Positions 6,349 through 16,463 of a stretch of 64,000 nucleotides of DNA are shown here, in pieces. This stretch comes from Pseudoduganella umbonata. Its GTDB lineage: Bacteria; Pseudomonadota; Gammaproteobacteria; Burkholderiales; Burkholderiaceae_D. The DNA lies in the NCBI RefSeq assembly GCF_014192225.1, contig NZ_JACHXS010000001.1:1080440-1144439 (forward strand), read 5' to 3'. The translations under genes were made by a program, and so were the position numbers. The notes below the pieces were generated by a model, which was not told where the DNA came from, did no database searches, and saw only the letters and a program-made list of their open reading frames with translations. Positions within the stretch are counted from its first letter, which is position 1; every line of letters begins with the position of its first letter.

Positions 6349-8760
6349 TCAGTGCTTGACGACCTCCGTCGGCCCGTCCGCCTTCTGCGCGGCCGCCGCG
6401 ACCGGCTCCACCGCCGGCACCTCCGCCAACGGTTCCGGCTGGCGCTCCAGAGCGACTTCCAGCACCTTGTCGATCCAGCGCACCGGCACGATCTCGAGCT
6501 TGTTCTTGACGTTGTCCGGGATCTCGGCCAGGTCCTTCACGTTCTGCTCGGGGATCAATACCGTCTTGATGCCGCCGCGATGCGCCGCCAGCAGTTTTTC
6601 CTTCAGGCCGCCGATCGGCAGGACTTCGCCGCGCAGCGTGATCTCGCCCGTCATTGCCACATCCGCCCGGACAGGAATGCCGGTGAACACCGAAACCATC
6701 GCCGTCGTCATCGCGATACCGGCGGACGGACCGTCCTTCGGCGTCGCACCTTCCGGCACGTGGATATGGATGTCCTGCTTCTCGAACACCTCCGGCTTGA
6801 TGCCCAGGCGCTGCGCCCGGCTACGCACCACGGTCCGCGCAGCCTCGATCGATTCCTTCATCACGTCGCCCAGCGTACCGGTGCGGATGACGGCACCCTT
6901 GCCAGGTACCGCGACCGTTTCGATCGTCAGCAGATCGCCGCCGACTTCGGTCCAGGCCAGGCCGACCACCTGGCCCACCTGGTTTTCCTTTTCGGCGACG
7001 CCGAAGTCGTAACGGCGCACACCCAGGAACTTGTCCAGGTTCTTCGGCGTGACGGCAACCTTCTTCTCGGTCTTCTTCAGCAGCAGGAGCTTGACCACCT
7101 TGCGGCAGATCTTCGACACTTCGCGCTCCAGCGAACGCACGCCGGCTTCGCGGGTGTAATAGCGGATCACGTCGCGGATCGCCGCTTCGCTGACCGTCAC
7201 TTCGCCGTCCTTCAGGCCGTTGTTCTTGATCTGCTTCGGCAGCAGGTAGCGCAGCGCGATGCTGGTCTTCTCGTCCTCGGTATAACCCGACAGGCGGATC
7301 ACCTCCATCCGGTCCAGCAGTGCCGGCGGGATGTTGTACGAGTTCGACGTGGCCACGAACATCACGTCGGACAGGTCGAAGTCCACCTCGATGTAGTGGT
7401 CCGAGAACGTGTGGTTCTGTTCCGGATCCAGCACTTCGAGCAGGGCCGACGACGGGTCGCCACGGAAGTCGGCACCCATCTTGTCGATCTCGTCCAGCAG
7501 GAACAGCGGATTGCGCACGCCCACTTTCGACAGCGACTGCAGCACCTTGCCAGGCATCGAGCCGATGTAGGTACGGCGGTGGCCGCGAATCTCGGCCTCG
7601 TCGCGCACGCCGCCCAGCGCCATCCGTACGTACTTGCGGTTGGTGGCGCGGGCGATCGACTGGCCCAGCGACGTCTTGCCGACACCCGGAGGACCGACGA
7701 AGCACAGGATCGGCGCTTTCAGCTTGTCGACGCGCTGCTGCACCGCGAGGTATTCCAGGATGCGTTCCTTGACCTTGTCGAGGCCGTAGTGATCCGTTTC
7801 CAGCACTTTCTCGGCATTCGACAGATCACTGGTGACCTTCGACTTCTTCTTCCACGGCAGCGATACCAGCGTGTCGATGTAGTTGCGGACAACGGTGGCT
7901 TCGGCGGACATCGGCGACATCAGCTTCAGCTTCTTCAGTTCGGCATTGGCCTTGTCCAGCGCCTCCTTCGGCATCTTGGCGGCCAGCACCTTCTTCTCGA
8001 GTTCATCGAAATCGGCGCCGTCTTCGCCCTCGCCCAGTTCCTTCTGGATCGCCTTCACCTGCTCGTTCAGGTAATACTCGCGCTGCGACTTTTCCATCTG
8101 GCGCTTGACGCGGCCACGAATGCGTTTTTCGACCTGGAGGATGTCCAGCTCGCCTTCCAGCTGGCCAAGCAGGTGCTCGAGGCGCTTGGCGACGTTGAAG
8201 ATCTCCAGGATCACCTGCTTCTGCTCGAGTTTCAGCGGCAGATGCGCTGCCACCGTGTCGGCCAGGCGGCCGGCATCGTCGATGCCCGACAGCGATGCCA
8301 GGATCTCGGGCGGGATTTTCTTGTTCAGTTTGACGTACTGGTCGAACTGCTGCACGATCGCGCGGCGCATTGCCTCGATTTCGGAATCGTCGCCGATTTC
8401 GGAATCCAGTGGCTGCAGCTCGGCCACGAAGTGCGTGGGGGTATCGGTAATCTTGCGGATGCGCGCGCGCTGTGCGCCTTCGACGAGCACCTTCACGGTA
8501 CCGTCAGGCAGCTTCAGCATTTGCAGGATGTTGGCGACGCAACCGATTTCATAGATATCGGTAGGGGAAGGTTCGTCCTTGGCGGCAGCCTTTTGTGCGG
8601 CAAGCATAATGCTCTTGCCTTGCTCCATTGCCGCTTCCAGCGCCTTGATCGATTTTGGACGCCCTACGAACAGGGGTATCACCATATGCGGGAAAACGAC
8701 GACATCCCGTAAAGGCAACAACGGCAGTTGGGTCTGCTCAGTTAATTTGGAAGTTGTCAT
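6349..8760 (-). CDS. lon: ATP-dependent protease Lon
   Basis: A cytoplasmic AAA+ serine protease that degrades misfolded and regulatory proteins. The 803-residue product has the N-terminal substrate domain (PLLPLRDVVVFP), Walker A GPPGVGKT at 356-363, Walker B LLDEIDK near 421-427, and a C-terminal protease domain with the Ser679-Lys720 dyad (KDGPSAG and GGLKEK). The ATG at 8760 follows AAGG at 6 bp. It has its own terminator downstream, and a terminator behind clpX separates it from that gene. A possible heat-shock promoter lies 30-57 bp upstream. Confidence 0.98.
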   Translation of the reverse strand: MTTSKLTEQTQLPLLPLRDVVVFPHMVIPLFVGRPKSIKALEAAMEQGKSIMLAAQKAAAKDEPSPTDIYEIGCVANILQMLKLPDGTVKVLVEGAQRARIRKITDTPTHFVAELQPLDSEIGDDSEIEAMRRAIVQQFDQYVKLNKKIPPEILASLSGIDDAGRLADTVAAHLPLKLEQKQVILEIFNVAKRLEHLLGQLEGELDILQVEKRIRGRVKRQMEKSQREYYLNEQVKAIQKELGEGEDGADFDELEKKVLAAKMPKEALDKANAELKKLKLMSPMSAEATVVRNYIDTLVSLPWKKKSKVTSDLSNAEKVLETDHYGLDKVKERILEYLAVQQRVDKLKAPILCFVGPPGVGKTSLGQSIARATNRKYVRMALGGVRDEAEIRGHRRTYIGSMPGKVLQSLSKVGVRNPLFLLDEIDKMGADFRGDPSSALLEVLDPEQNHTFSDHYIEVDFDLSDVMFVATSNSYNIPPALLDRMEVIRLSGYTEDEKTSIALRYLLPKQIKNNGLKDGEVTVSEAAIRDVIRYYTREAGVRSLEREVSKICRKVVKLLLLKKTEKKVAVTPKNLDKFLGVRRYDFGVAEKENQVGQVVGLAWTEVGGDLLTIETVAVPGKGAVIRTGTLGDVMKESIEAARTVVRSRAQRLGIKPEVFEKQDIHIHVPEGATPKDGPSAGIAMTTAMVSVFTGIPVRADVAMTGEITLRGEVLPIGGLKEKLLAAHRGGIKTVLIPEQNVKDLAEIPDNVKNKLEIVPVRWIDKVLEVALERQPEPLAEVPAVEPVAAAAQKADGPTEVVKH

Positions 8761-8789
8761 GGCGTACCTTATGTAAAAGCATGTTTATG

Positions 8790-8817
8790 ATGTAGGCACT
8801 CGCAGCCGAATCACAAG
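8790..8817 (-). promoter_or_regulatory. Candidate sigma-32-like promoter of lon
   Basis: On the minus strand CTTGTG (8812-8817) is followed by a 15-bp spacer and CCTACAT (8790-8796), resembling the heat-shock pattern CTTGAA-N13-15-CCCCAT. It is placed ~30 bp upstream of the lon start. The match is partial; the call rests on position plus known heat-shock control of lon in other bacteria. Confidence 0.35.
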
Positions 8818-8902
8818 ACCCGCCGCCAGAATAATTCTTCTCAACACATAATCTTTGTTGAAAACATTGGCAGCGCTGCTCTAAAAGTCAGCAGCTACAA
8901 AT

Positions 8903-8941
8903 AAAAAAAGCCACGCGCGACGAGCGCCGCGAGTGGCTTTT
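8903..8941 (-). terminator. clpX terminator
   Basis: The stem AAAAGCCAC/GTGGCTTTT (8906-8914 with 8933-8941) encloses a GC-rich inner hairpin and is followed on the minus strand by a T7 run. It lies between the clpX stop and the lon promoter region. Confidence 0.85.
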
Positions 8942-9045
8942 CGAATGAAGCCTGCTTCTCTTATTGGTTTCGATTGTACTGCGTTGCTCTACGGATGCAA
9001 AACGCTTTTTTCGACCGGTGTGCAGACTGCGATAGCGGACACCGA

Positions 9046-10314
9046 TCAGTTTTCGCCGGAGGCCTTCGGCGTTTCCTGATAAATCAACAACGGCTTTGCA
9101 CCTTGAGTAATGGTGTTTTCGTCGATAACCACTTTCGTGACATTCTGCTGATTCGGCAAATCGTACATGATATCGAGCAGCGCATGCTCCAGGATCGAAC
9201 GCAGGCCACGCGCGCCGGTTTTGCGTGCCAGCGCCTTGCGGGCAATGGCATGCAGCGCGGCAGGACGAATTTCCAGTTCCGCGCCTTCCATTTCAAGCAG
9301 CTTGCCATATTGCTTGATCAGCGCATTCTTCGGCTCGACCAGGATCTGGATCAGCGCCTCTTCCGTCAATTCGGCCAGCGTGGCGACGACCGGCAAACGG
9401 CCGACCAGTTCCGGGATCAGTCCGAACTTGATCAGGTCTTCCGGCTCGGCTTCCAGCAGGATGTCGCTGTTGGAACGCTGCTCCTTGCTCTTCACGGTGG
9501 CGGAGAAGCCGATACCGCTCTTTTCCGACCGGTTCGAGATGATCTTCGCCAGGCCGTCGAATGCACCGCCGCAGATGAACATGATGTTCGTGGTGTCGAT
9601 CTGCACGAAATCCTGGTTCGGATGCTTGCGACCACCTTGCGGCGGCACCGAGGCCATCGTGCCTTCGATCAGCTTCAGCAGGGCCTGCTGCACGCCTTCC
9701 CCGGAAACGTCGCGGGTAATCGACGGGTTGTCGGACTTGCGCGAGATCTTGTCGATCTCGTCGATGTAGACGATGCCGCGCTGGGCTTTTTCGACATCGT
9801 AGTTACAGCTCTGCAGCAGCTTCTGGATGATGTTCTCGACGTCCTCGCCCACGTAGCCCGCCTCGGTCAGCGTCGTGGCATCGGCGATCACGAACGGTAC
9901 GTTCAGCATGCGTGCCAGCGTTTGCGCCAGCAGCGTCTTGCCGGAACCGGTCGGGCCGACGAGCAGGATATTGCTCTTGGCCAGTTCGACGTCGTCTTTC
10001 TTGCCCAGGTGCTTCAGGCGTTTGTAGTGGTTGTACACGGCTACCGACAGGATGCGCTTGGCCGTTTGCTGGCCGATCACATACTGGTTCAGCAGCTCGG
10101 CGATCTCGTGCGGCGTCGGCAGGTCCGACTTGGCGCCCGTAACGGATTCGATGCTGGACGTCTCGTCGCGGATGATGTCATTGCACAAATCAATGCACTC
10201 GTCGCAGATGAAGACGGAGGGCCCGGCGATCAGCTTCTTTACCTCGTGCTGGCTCTTGCCGCAGAAGGAGCAGTACAGAAGTTTTTCGCCGCTGGAAGAT
10301 TTTTTGTCGGACAT
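9046..10314 (-). CDS. clpX: ClpXP ATPase subunit ClpX
   Basis: An AAA+ unfoldase that feeds proteins into ClpP. The 422-residue protein has the N-terminal C4 zinc finger (Cys15, Cys18, Cys37, Cys40), Walker A GPTGSGKT at 120-127, Walker B VYIDEIDK and the IGF-type ClpP-docking loop (GIGFSA). Length is standard. Unlike many genomes, where clpP and clpX are tightly linked, a 520-bp spacer with the clpP terminator and a short tandem repeat precedes it, so it probably has its own promoter. Confidence 0.98.
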   Translation of the reverse strand: MSDKKSSSGEKLLYCSFCGKSQHEVKKLIAGPSVFICDECIDLCNDIIRDETSSIESVTGAKSDLPTPHEIAELLNQYVIGQQTAKRILSVAVYNHYKRLKHLGKKDDVELAKSNILLVGPTGSGKTLLAQTLARMLNVPFVIADATTLTEAGYVGEDVENIIQKLLQSCNYDVEKAQRGIVYIDEIDKISRKSDNPSITRDVSGEGVQQALLKLIEGTMASVPPQGGRKHPNQDFVQIDTTNIMFICGGAFDGLAKIISNRSEKSGIGFSATVKSKEQRSNSDILLEAEPEDLIKFGLIPELVGRLPVVATLAELTEEALIQILVEPKNALIKQYGKLLEMEGAELEIRPAALHAIARKALARKTGARGLRSILEHALLDIMYDLPNQQNVTKVVIDENTITQGAKPLLIYQETPKASGEN

Positions 10315-10320
10315 GGGACG

Positions 10321-10757
10321 TTTTCTTTAGTTACAAGAATAGGTGTTGCACAAGTTGCTGGACTGTTACTGAATTACCGCCGAATAAGCAGCAGGATGTA
10401 TAGCTGATCAACGCAATGAGCAACTTCATAAGCAGCTTCGTGAGCAAATCGTCATGCGGGTCGTTTATACGCAGGCCGGTTCACCGACACTGGCCATACA
10501 AACTACACAACATACGACCGACACGACGCATTACTCACGCTGCTCCATTACTCAGCTAGCCAACTCTTCGCGTACATCGACGCATATCTCATTTCCCATC
10601 TCGCCGCCTATCTCAGCAGGCGTGAATTCAGGAAGGCAAGCATGGACACGCATGGATGGTTACACAGGAATCCAGGACAGTCCAACCGTGCAGACGAGGC
10701 GTGTGATGAGGCAAGAAGTCCTGCACACAACCACATGCTACCCGAAATAAAAATAAA
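10321..10757. other. clpP-clpX spacer, no credible gene
   Basis: This stretch is AT-richer than its surroundings and holds a 12-bp tandem repeat at 10406-10453. Its open frames have atypical composition (many His, Thr, Ser) and no ribosome-binding site. The clpX promoter should be here, but no single strong -35/-10 pair was found. Confidence 0.5.
10406..10453. repeat. 12-bp imperfect tandem repeat, 4 units, upstream of clpX
   Basis: Four 12-bp units (GATCAACGCAAT, GAGCAACTTCAT, AAGCAGCTTCGT, GAGCAAATCGTC) follow each other without gaps about 90-140 bp upstream of the clpX start. Confidence 0.7.
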
Positions 10758-10786
10758 ACGCCCGGAACGGTGTGGCGTCCGGGCGT
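10758..10786 (-). terminator. clpP terminator
   Basis: The 9-bp stem ACGCCCGGA/TCCGGGCGT with an 11-nt loop, followed on the minus strand by TTTTATTTTTATTT, 48 bp beyond the clpP stop. Confidence 0.88.
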
Positions 10787-10834
10787 AATTTTCGCGTTTT
10801 CACTGCGATGCGCTGGCTACCGCTTTGTGCTGCA

Positions 10835-11461
10835 TCAAGCGCGGGTCGTCAACACCTTGTCGATCAAACCATACTCGGCAGCCTCGTCGCCGGACATGAA
10901 ACGGTCGCGGTCCGTGTCCTTGGCGATCTGGTCGATGGTCTGGCCGGTGCGTTCGGCCAGGATACTGTTCAGGCGATGGCGCAGGTACAGGATTTCCTTG
11001 GCCTGGATTTCGATATCCGACGCCTGGCCTTGCGAACCACCGGACGGCTGGTGGATCATGATGCGCGAATTCGGCAGCGAGAAACGCTTGCCCTTCGCAC
11101 CTGCGGCCAGCAGGAAAGCGCCCATCGACGCGGCCATGCCCGTGCACAGCGTCGAGACGTCGGGTTTGATGAACTGCATCGTGTCGAAGATCGCCAGGCC
11201 GGCCGAAACGGAACCACCGGGCGAATTGATGTACAGCGAGATATCCTTGTCGGGATTTTCGCTTTCCAGGAACAGCAGCTGCGCCACGATCAGGTTGGCC
11301 ATCTGGTCGTTGACCGGGCCGACCATGAAGATCACGCGCTCCTTCAGGAGGCGCGAGTAGATGTCATACGAGCGCTCGCCGCGGCCGCTTTGTTCGATGA
11401 CCATCGGCACCAGGCCGAGCATTTCCGTGTCCAGTGCCGGATTGCGGTTCATTCCGATCAT
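10835..11461 (-). CDS. clpP: ATP-dependent Clp protease proteolytic subunit
   Basis: The serine peptidase chamber of ClpXP. The 208-residue product has catalytic Ser112 in TGMAASMGA and His137 in MIHQPSGG, with a downstream Asp in the KDTDRDRF segment. Two starts compete: ATG at 11461 (MIGMNRN) and ATG at 11452 (MNRNPAL). Both are served by the AAGGAAAAGGA tract, so the choice is open. A further in-frame extension to 11509 runs through a hairpin and is unlikely. It lies between tig and clpX, the usual order. Confidence 0.97.
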   Translation of the reverse strand: MIGMNRNPALDTEMLGLVPMVIEQSGRGERSYDIYSRLLKERVIFMVGPVNDQMANLIVAQLLFLESENPDKDISLYINSPGGSVSAGLAIFDTMQFIKPDVSTLCTGMAASMGAFLLAAGAKGKRFSLPNSRIMIHQPSGGSQGQASDIEIQAKEILYLRHRLNSILAERTGQTIDQIAKDTDRDRFMSGDEAAEYGLIDKVLTTRA

Positions 11462-11479
11462 TCCTTTTCCTTGTGAAGC

Positions 11480-11530
11480 GCACCGGCCGGCTGAAGTATG
11501 CATTTTCACGCAACATCAGCCGGCCGGCGC
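11480..11530. repeat. Long GC-rich hairpin in the tig-clpP spacer
   Basis: The arms GCACCGGCCGGCTGA (11480-11494) and its near-perfect complement (11516-11530, 14 of 15) enclose a 21-nt loop. It is centred between the tig stop and the clpP ribosome-binding site. With no T-run on the minus strand it is not a standard terminator; it may be an mRNA stability or processing element. Confidence 0.7.
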
Positions 11531-11555
11531 CGGATGTTTTTTACGACAGGGTAAC

Positions 11556-12896
11556 TTAGCCCTGCGCTGCGCTTCCCATCAATTCGTCGAACGGCACTTC
11601 CTTCGCCGACGTCTTGGACAGGCCCAGGACATAAGTGACGACGTTTTCTTCCAATACAAGAGCTTCCACTTCGGCCAGGCGGCGGCGATCGCTGTAGTAG
11701 TACTTCAGCACTTCGCGCGGATCTTCATAGCTTTGCGCGAAATCTTCGATCTGCGCCTTCACCTGGTCCGGCGTGGCTTGCAGTTCATTGTCGCCGACCA
11801 GCTTCGACAGGATCAGGCCCAGGCGCACGCGGCGCTCGGCCTTGTCCTTGAACAGCTCCGGAGGGAATGGTACATCTTTTACGTTCATGCCGCGGGCGGC
11901 CATGTCCTGGCGGGTCATCTCGGCCAGACGCTCGGTATCCTGGTCGATCAGTGCCTGCGGCACGTCCAGCGTGGCGGTATTCACCAGCGCGTCCATCACC
12001 GCTTCCTTGTTGCGCGCCTTGACGCGGCCATTCACTTCGCGTTCCAGGTTGACCTTGATGTCGTCGCGCATCTTGGCCAGGTCGCCATCGGCCACGCCCA
12101 GCGACTTCGCGAACTCGGCGTCCACTTCCGGCAGGTGCGCCCATTCGAGTTTCTTCAGCGTGATCGTGAACTCGGCGGTCTTGCCGGCCACGTCCTTGCC
12201 GTGATAATCCTCGGGGAAGGCCAGCGGGAAGGTCTTTGCCTCGCCCACTTTCAGGCCGACCGTGGCGGCTTCGAATTCCGGCAGCATGCGGCCTTCGCCC
12301 AGCACGAACACATAGTCCTCGGCCTTGCCGCCGGCGAACTCTTCGCCGTCGATCTTGCCGACGAAGTCCACGGTCACGCGGTCGCCGTTGGCGGCCACCG
12401 CTTCGCCGCCGTCGCCATGCTCGCCTGCCTCACCCTTGGTGTGGAAGTGCACGCGCTGCTTGCGCAGGATGTCGATGGTCTTGTCGATCTCGACGTCGGT
12501 CACGGACGATTTCACGGTCTCGATCTCGACCTGGGACAGGTCGCCGATCTCCACTTCCGGGTACACCTCGAAGGTGGCATCGAACGTCAGCTGGCCTTCC
12601 GGCGAACCTTCCTTCGGTTCGATCTTCGGGAAACCGGCAACGCGCAGGTTGTTCTCGTTGGCGGCGTCGTTGAACGCGCGACCGACCTTGTCGTTCAGCA
12701 CGTCGGTTTCGATCTGGTAGCCGTACTGGGCCGCAACCATCTTCATCGGCACCTTGCCCGGGCGGAAGCCGGGAGCGCGCGCGGACTTGGCCTGCACTTT
12801 CAGGCGCTTTTCCACTTCGGAGCGGACGTCCGACAGCGGGAAGGAAATCGTGAGTCGGCGTTCGAGTTTGCCCAAGTTTTCGACAGCAGTTGCCAT
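11556..12896 (-). CDS. tig: Trigger factor
   Basis: A ribosome-associated chaperone and prolyl isomerase. The 446-residue protein begins [15 protein letters not shown] and contains the ribosome-binding signature PGFRPGKVP near residue 45, an FKBP-type PPIase domain near 150-245 ([17 protein letters not shown]) and the C-terminal helical chaperone domain. The ATG at 12896 is chosen over an upstream in-frame TTG because it matches the family N-terminus. It follows tRNA-Leu closely and begins the tig-clpP-clpX series. Confidence 0.97.
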   Translation of the reverse strand: MATAVENLGKLERRLTISFPLSDVRSEVEKRLKVQAKSARAPGFRPGKVPMKMVAAQYGYQIETDVLNDKVGRAFNDAANENNLRVAGFPKIEPKEGSPEGQLTFDATFEVYPEVEIGDLSQVEIETVKSSVTDVEIDKTIDILRKQRVHFHTKGEAGEHGDGGEAVAANGDRVTVDFVGKIDGEEFAGGKAEDYVFVLGEGRMLPEFEAATVGLKVGEAKTFPLAFPEDYHGKDVAGKTAEFTITLKKLEWAHLPEVDAEFAKSLGVADGDLAKMRDDIKVNLEREVNGRVKARNKEAVMDALVNTATLDVPQALIDQDTERLAEMTRQDMAARGMNVKDVPFPPELFKDKAERRVRLGLILSKLVGDNELQATPDQVKAQIEDFAQSYEDPREVLKYYYSDRRRLAEVEALVLEENVVTYVLGLSKTSAKEVPFDELMGSAAQG

Positions 12897-12928
12897 GTAA
12901 AAATCGTCCAAAAAATTGTGAATACTGT

Positions 12929-13015
12929 TGGTGCGAGGAGGGGGACTCGAACCCCCACACCATTGCTGGCGTCAGGACCTAAACCTGGTGCGTCTACCAA
13001 TTTCGCCATCCTCGC
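12929..13015 (-). tRNA. tRNA-Leu (TAG)
   Basis: 87 nt including encoded CCA, with the long variable arm of class II tRNA. It begins GCGAGGATGGCG on the minus strand and carries anticodon TAG in GGTTTAGGTCC. It lies 32 bp upstream of the tig start and may share its transcript. Confidence 0.96.
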
Positions 13016-13032
13016 GCTATGGGAAACCTCGC

Positions 13033-13081
13033 AAAGCGCCGCCGTGTATTATCAATCTGCGATCAGACTGTGCGGCGCTTT
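13033..13081. repeat. Inverted repeat just upstream of tRNA-Leu
   Basis: The arms AAAGCGCCGC (13033-13042) and GCGGCGCTTT (13072-13081) are exact complements 29 bp apart. An outer pair ATGGGAAA/TTTCCCAT (13019-13026 and 13096-13103) extends the pairing. It lies between the RND operon terminator and tRNA-Leu; role unknown. Confidence 0.6.
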
Positions 13082-13124
13082 CCGGGATCTCCAGCTTTCC
13101 CATTGCTACTTTGCGCAAAAGCAA

Positions 13125-13156
13125 AGGGCGACCATTAATTGAAAACGGGTCGCCCT
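13125..13156 (-). terminator. Probable terminator of the RND efflux operon
   Basis: The perfect 9-bp stem AGGGCGACC/GGTCGCCCT is followed on the minus strand by TTGCTTTTGC, a broken T-tract. It lies ~220 bp past the RND permease stop. The remaining part of the 13157-13373 spacer shows nothing else convincing. Confidence 0.6.
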
Positions 13157-13373
13157 ACCCTGCAAATCACAGGGGCTTTCAACTTCAACACGGCATTTTA
13201 CTGGTTTTTCCCGAGAATGGGGATGATTTTTGACCTTTAGCCAACTGATCAATTAATAAGCTGGCCGCCAGTCAATTCCCTCCCGATCCGATCGGCTATC
13301 CATCCGTGAATCATTTCCCGCCCTGCTCGCGCCCGCTTCCACTCCCACGCCGGTTACTACTCCCACACGTGAT

Positions 13374-16300
13374 TCAGCGTGCCGGCTTCTTCACGCGGAA
13401 CCATGCCGCATACAGCGCCGGCAGGAACAGCAGCGTCAACGCCGTGGCCAGTACCAGGCCGCCCATGATCGCCACCGCCATCGGCCCCCAGAATACCGAG
13501 CGCGACAGCGGAATCATCGCCAGCGCGGCGGCCGCGGCCGTCAGCAGGATGGGCCGGCAGCGCCGCACCGCCGATTCCACGATGGCATCCCACGGCGCCG
13601 CGCCCGCCTTGATGTCCTGCTCGATCTGGTCGACCAGGATCACCGAGTTCCGGATGATCATGCCGAACAGCGCGATGATGCCCAGGTTCGCCACGAAGCC
13701 CAGCGGCCGGTCCAGCAGCAGCAGTGCAAACGCCGCGCCGGCCACGCCCAGCGGCCCGGTCAGGAAGACCAGCAGCGAGCGGGAGAAACTGTGCAGTTGC
13801 AGCATCAGCAGGGTAAAGATGAGGAACAGCGCCAGCGGCAGGTTCGTCGCGATCGACTGCTCCGCCTCGCCGCTGTCGGCCGCGGCCCCCTTCTCCTCGA
13901 TCTTGTAGCCTGCCGGCAGCCGCGCCCGCAGGTCGGCCAGTGCCGGGTTGATCTGGCCCGACACGGTCGGTCCCTGGATACCCTCGACGACGTCGGCCTG
14001 GACCGTGATGGCCCACTCCCGGCCAAGCCGCCATACCACGCCCGGCTCCCACACGAACTGCACGCGTGCCAGCTGCGAGATCGGCACCGAGCGGCCGCTC
14101 GCCGTCGGCACATTGGTGTTGTTCAGGATCTCGATGGTCTGCCGCTCCGCCAGTGGCTGGCGCACCTGGATGTCGATCAGCCGGATGCCTTCGCGGAATT
14201 GCCCGACCACCGTGCCGGACAGCACCGTGTTGGCCACCCGCATCACCGTCTGCGTCGTCACGCCGAGTGCACGCATGCGGTCCTGGTCCAGGTCCAGCCG
14301 CAGCACCTTCACCGACTCATTCCAGTTATCGTTGGTACCGACCGCATTCGGATTGGCCCGGACGATCTCCTTCACCTGGTCGGCAATGGCGCGCACCTTG
14401 TCTACTTCGGTGCCGGTGACGCGGAACTGCACCGGATACGGCACCGGCGGTCCGTTCGGCAGCAGTTTTACCCGGCCGCGCACTTCGGGGAAGTCGTCAT
14501 GGAATACCTGCGTGATCTTCTTGTGCAGTTCGGCCCGCGCGCGCAGGTCCTGCGGCAGGACCACGATCTGCGACACGTTCGACTGCGGGAAGATCTGGTC
14601 GAGCGGCAGATAGAAGCGCGGACTGCCGGTGCCGACATAGCTCGTCACGGACACGACGCCCGGCTGCTTGCGGATGAATTCCTCGAACTTCTTCACCTGC
14701 GCCTCGTTGGCGGCAAATGCGGTGCCCTCGGGCGACCACATCTCCACCATCAGCTCGGGCCGCGACGAATCCGGGAAGAACTGCTTTTCGATGAACTCGA
14801 AGCCGTACACGCCGAGCGCGAAGATCAGCAGGGTGGCGGCAATCGTCGTCTTGCGCCATTCCACGCACCAGGTCACTACCCTGCGGAAGCGCTGGAAACC
14901 CGGCGAATCGAACACGTCGTGCCCGTGCTCGCCAGGGGCATGCGGCTGGACCTTCAGCAGCAGGTAGCCGATATACGGTGTAAATACGACGGCAACCACC
15001 CACGACATGATCAGCGCAATCGCATTCACGGAGAACAGCGAGAACGTGTATTCGCCGGCGGTCGACTGGGCCAGGCCGATCGGCACGAAGCCCGCTACCG
15101 TGATCAGCGTGCCGGTCAGCATGGGCATTGCCGTGGACGTGTAGGCAAACGTGACCGCTTCCAGACGCGACAAGCCCTCCTCCATCTTCCGCACCATCAT
15201 TTCGACGGCGATGATGGCATCGTCCACCAGCAGGCCCAGGGCGATGATCAGCGCCCCCAGAGAAATCTTGTGCAGGTCGATGTTCAGCATGCGCATGAAC
15301 AGGAACGTCACGGCCAGCACCAGCGGAATGGTTAGCGCCACCACCAGGCCGGGCCGCACGTCCAGCCGCCACTTCGGCTTCGTGTGCAGGCCCAGCGCGA
15401 CAAAGCTGACGGCCAGCACGATCAGCACCGCCTCGATCAGCGTGTGGACGAATTCGCCGACGGACGCCGTGACGGCCTGCGGCTGGTCCGACACGCGGGC
15501 CAGCTCGATACCGACCGGCAGCTTGCCCTTCAGGTCGCCCACCGTCTGCTCGAGCGCCTTGCCCATCTCGATGATGTTGCCGCCCTTTTCCATCGATACG
15601 CCCAGGCCGATCACTTCCTTGCCGTTGAAGCGCATCTTGTCGCGCGGCGGGTCCTGGTAGCCGCGCTTGATCGTGGCGAAGTCGCCCAGCCGGAACGTGG
15701 TGCCGTTGGCGCGCAGCTCCAGGTTTTCCAGGTCCTTCACCGTGGCCAGCGCGCCGCTCACGCGCACCTGCAGGTTGTCGGTCGGCGTCACCAGCGTGCC
15801 GGTCGCCTCGATGGCGTTCTGCGTGGCAATCTGGTCGACGATCTGCTCGAACGGAATGCCCAGCTGGGCAAACTTCTGGTGCGAGAACTCGATGTCGATC
15901 TTCTCGTCCTGCACGCCGAACAGTTCGACCTTCGAGACTTTCCCTACGCGCAGCAGCTGCTGGCGCACGAAGTCGGCGTAATCCTTCATCTCGGCATACG
16001 TGAAGCCGTCGCCGGAGAGCGCGAAGATCGAACCGTAGGTATCGCCGAATTCATCGTTGAACGTGGGCCCGATCACCCCTTGCGGCAGCGTGCCGGCGAT
16101 GTCGCCCACCTTCTTGCGCACCTGGTACCAGGCGTTGCCGGTTTCCTTCGGCGGCGTCGATTCGCGCAGGCTCAGCATGATCAGCGTCTGGCCCGGCTTC
16201 GAATAGCTGCTGATCTCGTCGATGTACGGCGTTTCCTGCAGCTTCTTTTCCAGCTTGTCGGTGACCTGGTTGGCCATCTGCAGCGCGGTGGCGCCCGGCC

Positions 16301-16463
16301 AGAAGGCCTGTACCACCATGATGCGGAAGGTAAACGGCGGATCTTCGTCCTGCCCCAGGTTCTGGTAGCTGAGCATGCCGCCGATCAGCATCACGGCGAT
16401 CAGGTAGCGCGTCAGCGGAATATGTTCGAGGGCCCAACGCGACAGGTTGAAGCCTCTCATCAT
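13374..16463 (-). CDS. Efflux RND transporter permease
   Basis: A 1029-residue inner-membrane proton-driven RND (AcrB-like, HAE1-type) pump. It has the N-terminal transmembrane helix (RYLIAVMLIGGMLSYQNLG), two large periplasmic loops and the TM4 proton-relay acidic pair in LGLLVDDAIIAVEMM. The C-terminal half repeats the membrane bundle. Its start overlaps the stop of the adaptor gene, so they form one operon, adaptor first. Substrate cannot be inferred from sequence. No outer-membrane TolC-type gene lies next to it, so a shared channel is implied. Confidence 0.95.
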   Translation of the reverse strand: MMRGFNLSRWALEHIPLTRYLIAVMLIGGMLSYQNLGQDEDPPFTFRIMVVQAFWPGATALQMANQVTDKLEKKLQETPYIDEISSYSKPGQTLIMLSLRESTPPKETGNAWYQVRKKVGDIAGTLPQGVIGPTFNDEFGDTYGSIFALSGDGFTYAEMKDYADFVRQQLLRVGKVSKVELFGVQDEKIDIEFSHQKFAQLGIPFEQIVDQIATQNAIEATGTLVTPTDNLQVRVSGALATVKDLENLELRANGTTFRLGDFATIKRGYQDPPRDKMRFNGKEVIGLGVSMEKGGNIIEMGKALEQTVGDLKGKLPVGIELARVSDQPQAVTASVGEFVHTLIEAVLIVLAVSFVALGLHTKPKWRLDVRPGLVVALTIPLVLAVTFLFMRMLNIDLHKISLGALIIALGLLVDDAIIAVEMMVRKMEEGLSRLEAVTFAYTSTAMPMLTGTLITVAGFVPIGLAQSTAGEYTFSLFSVNAIALIMSWVVAVVFTPYIGYLLLKVQPHAPGEHGHDVFDSPGFQRFRRVVTWCVEWRKTTIAATLLIFALGVYGFEFIEKQFFPDSSRPELMVEMWSPEGTAFAANEAQVKKFEEFIRKQPGVVSVTSYVGTGSPRFYLPLDQIFPQSNVSQIVVLPQDLRARAELHKKITQVFHDDFPEVRGRVKLLPNGPPVPYPVQFRVTGTEVDKVRAIADQVKEIVRANPNAVGTNDNWNESVKVLRLDLDQDRMRALGVTTQTVMRVANTVLSGTVVGQFREGIRLIDIQVRQPLAERQTIEILNNTNVPTASGRSVPISQLARVQFVWEPGVVWRLGREWAITVQADVVEGIQGPTVSGQINPALADLRARLPAGYKIEEKGAAADSGEAEQSIATNLPLALFLIFTLLMLQLHSFSRSLLVFLTGPLGVAGAAFALLLLDRPLGFVANLGIIALFGMIIRNSVILVDQIEQDIKAGAAPWDAIVESAVRRCRPILLTAAAAALAMIPLSRSVFWGPMAVAIMGGLVLATALTLLFLPALYAAWFRVKKPAR

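Noticed and set aside
6223..8712. 829-codon frame opposite lon
   Set aside because: Antisense shadow of lon with His/Arg/Gln-rich composition; lon is intact on the other strand.
10454..10750. 98-codon frame between clpP and clpX
   Set aside because: No ribosome-binding site, odd Thr/His/Ser-rich content, and it reads into the clpP terminator region.
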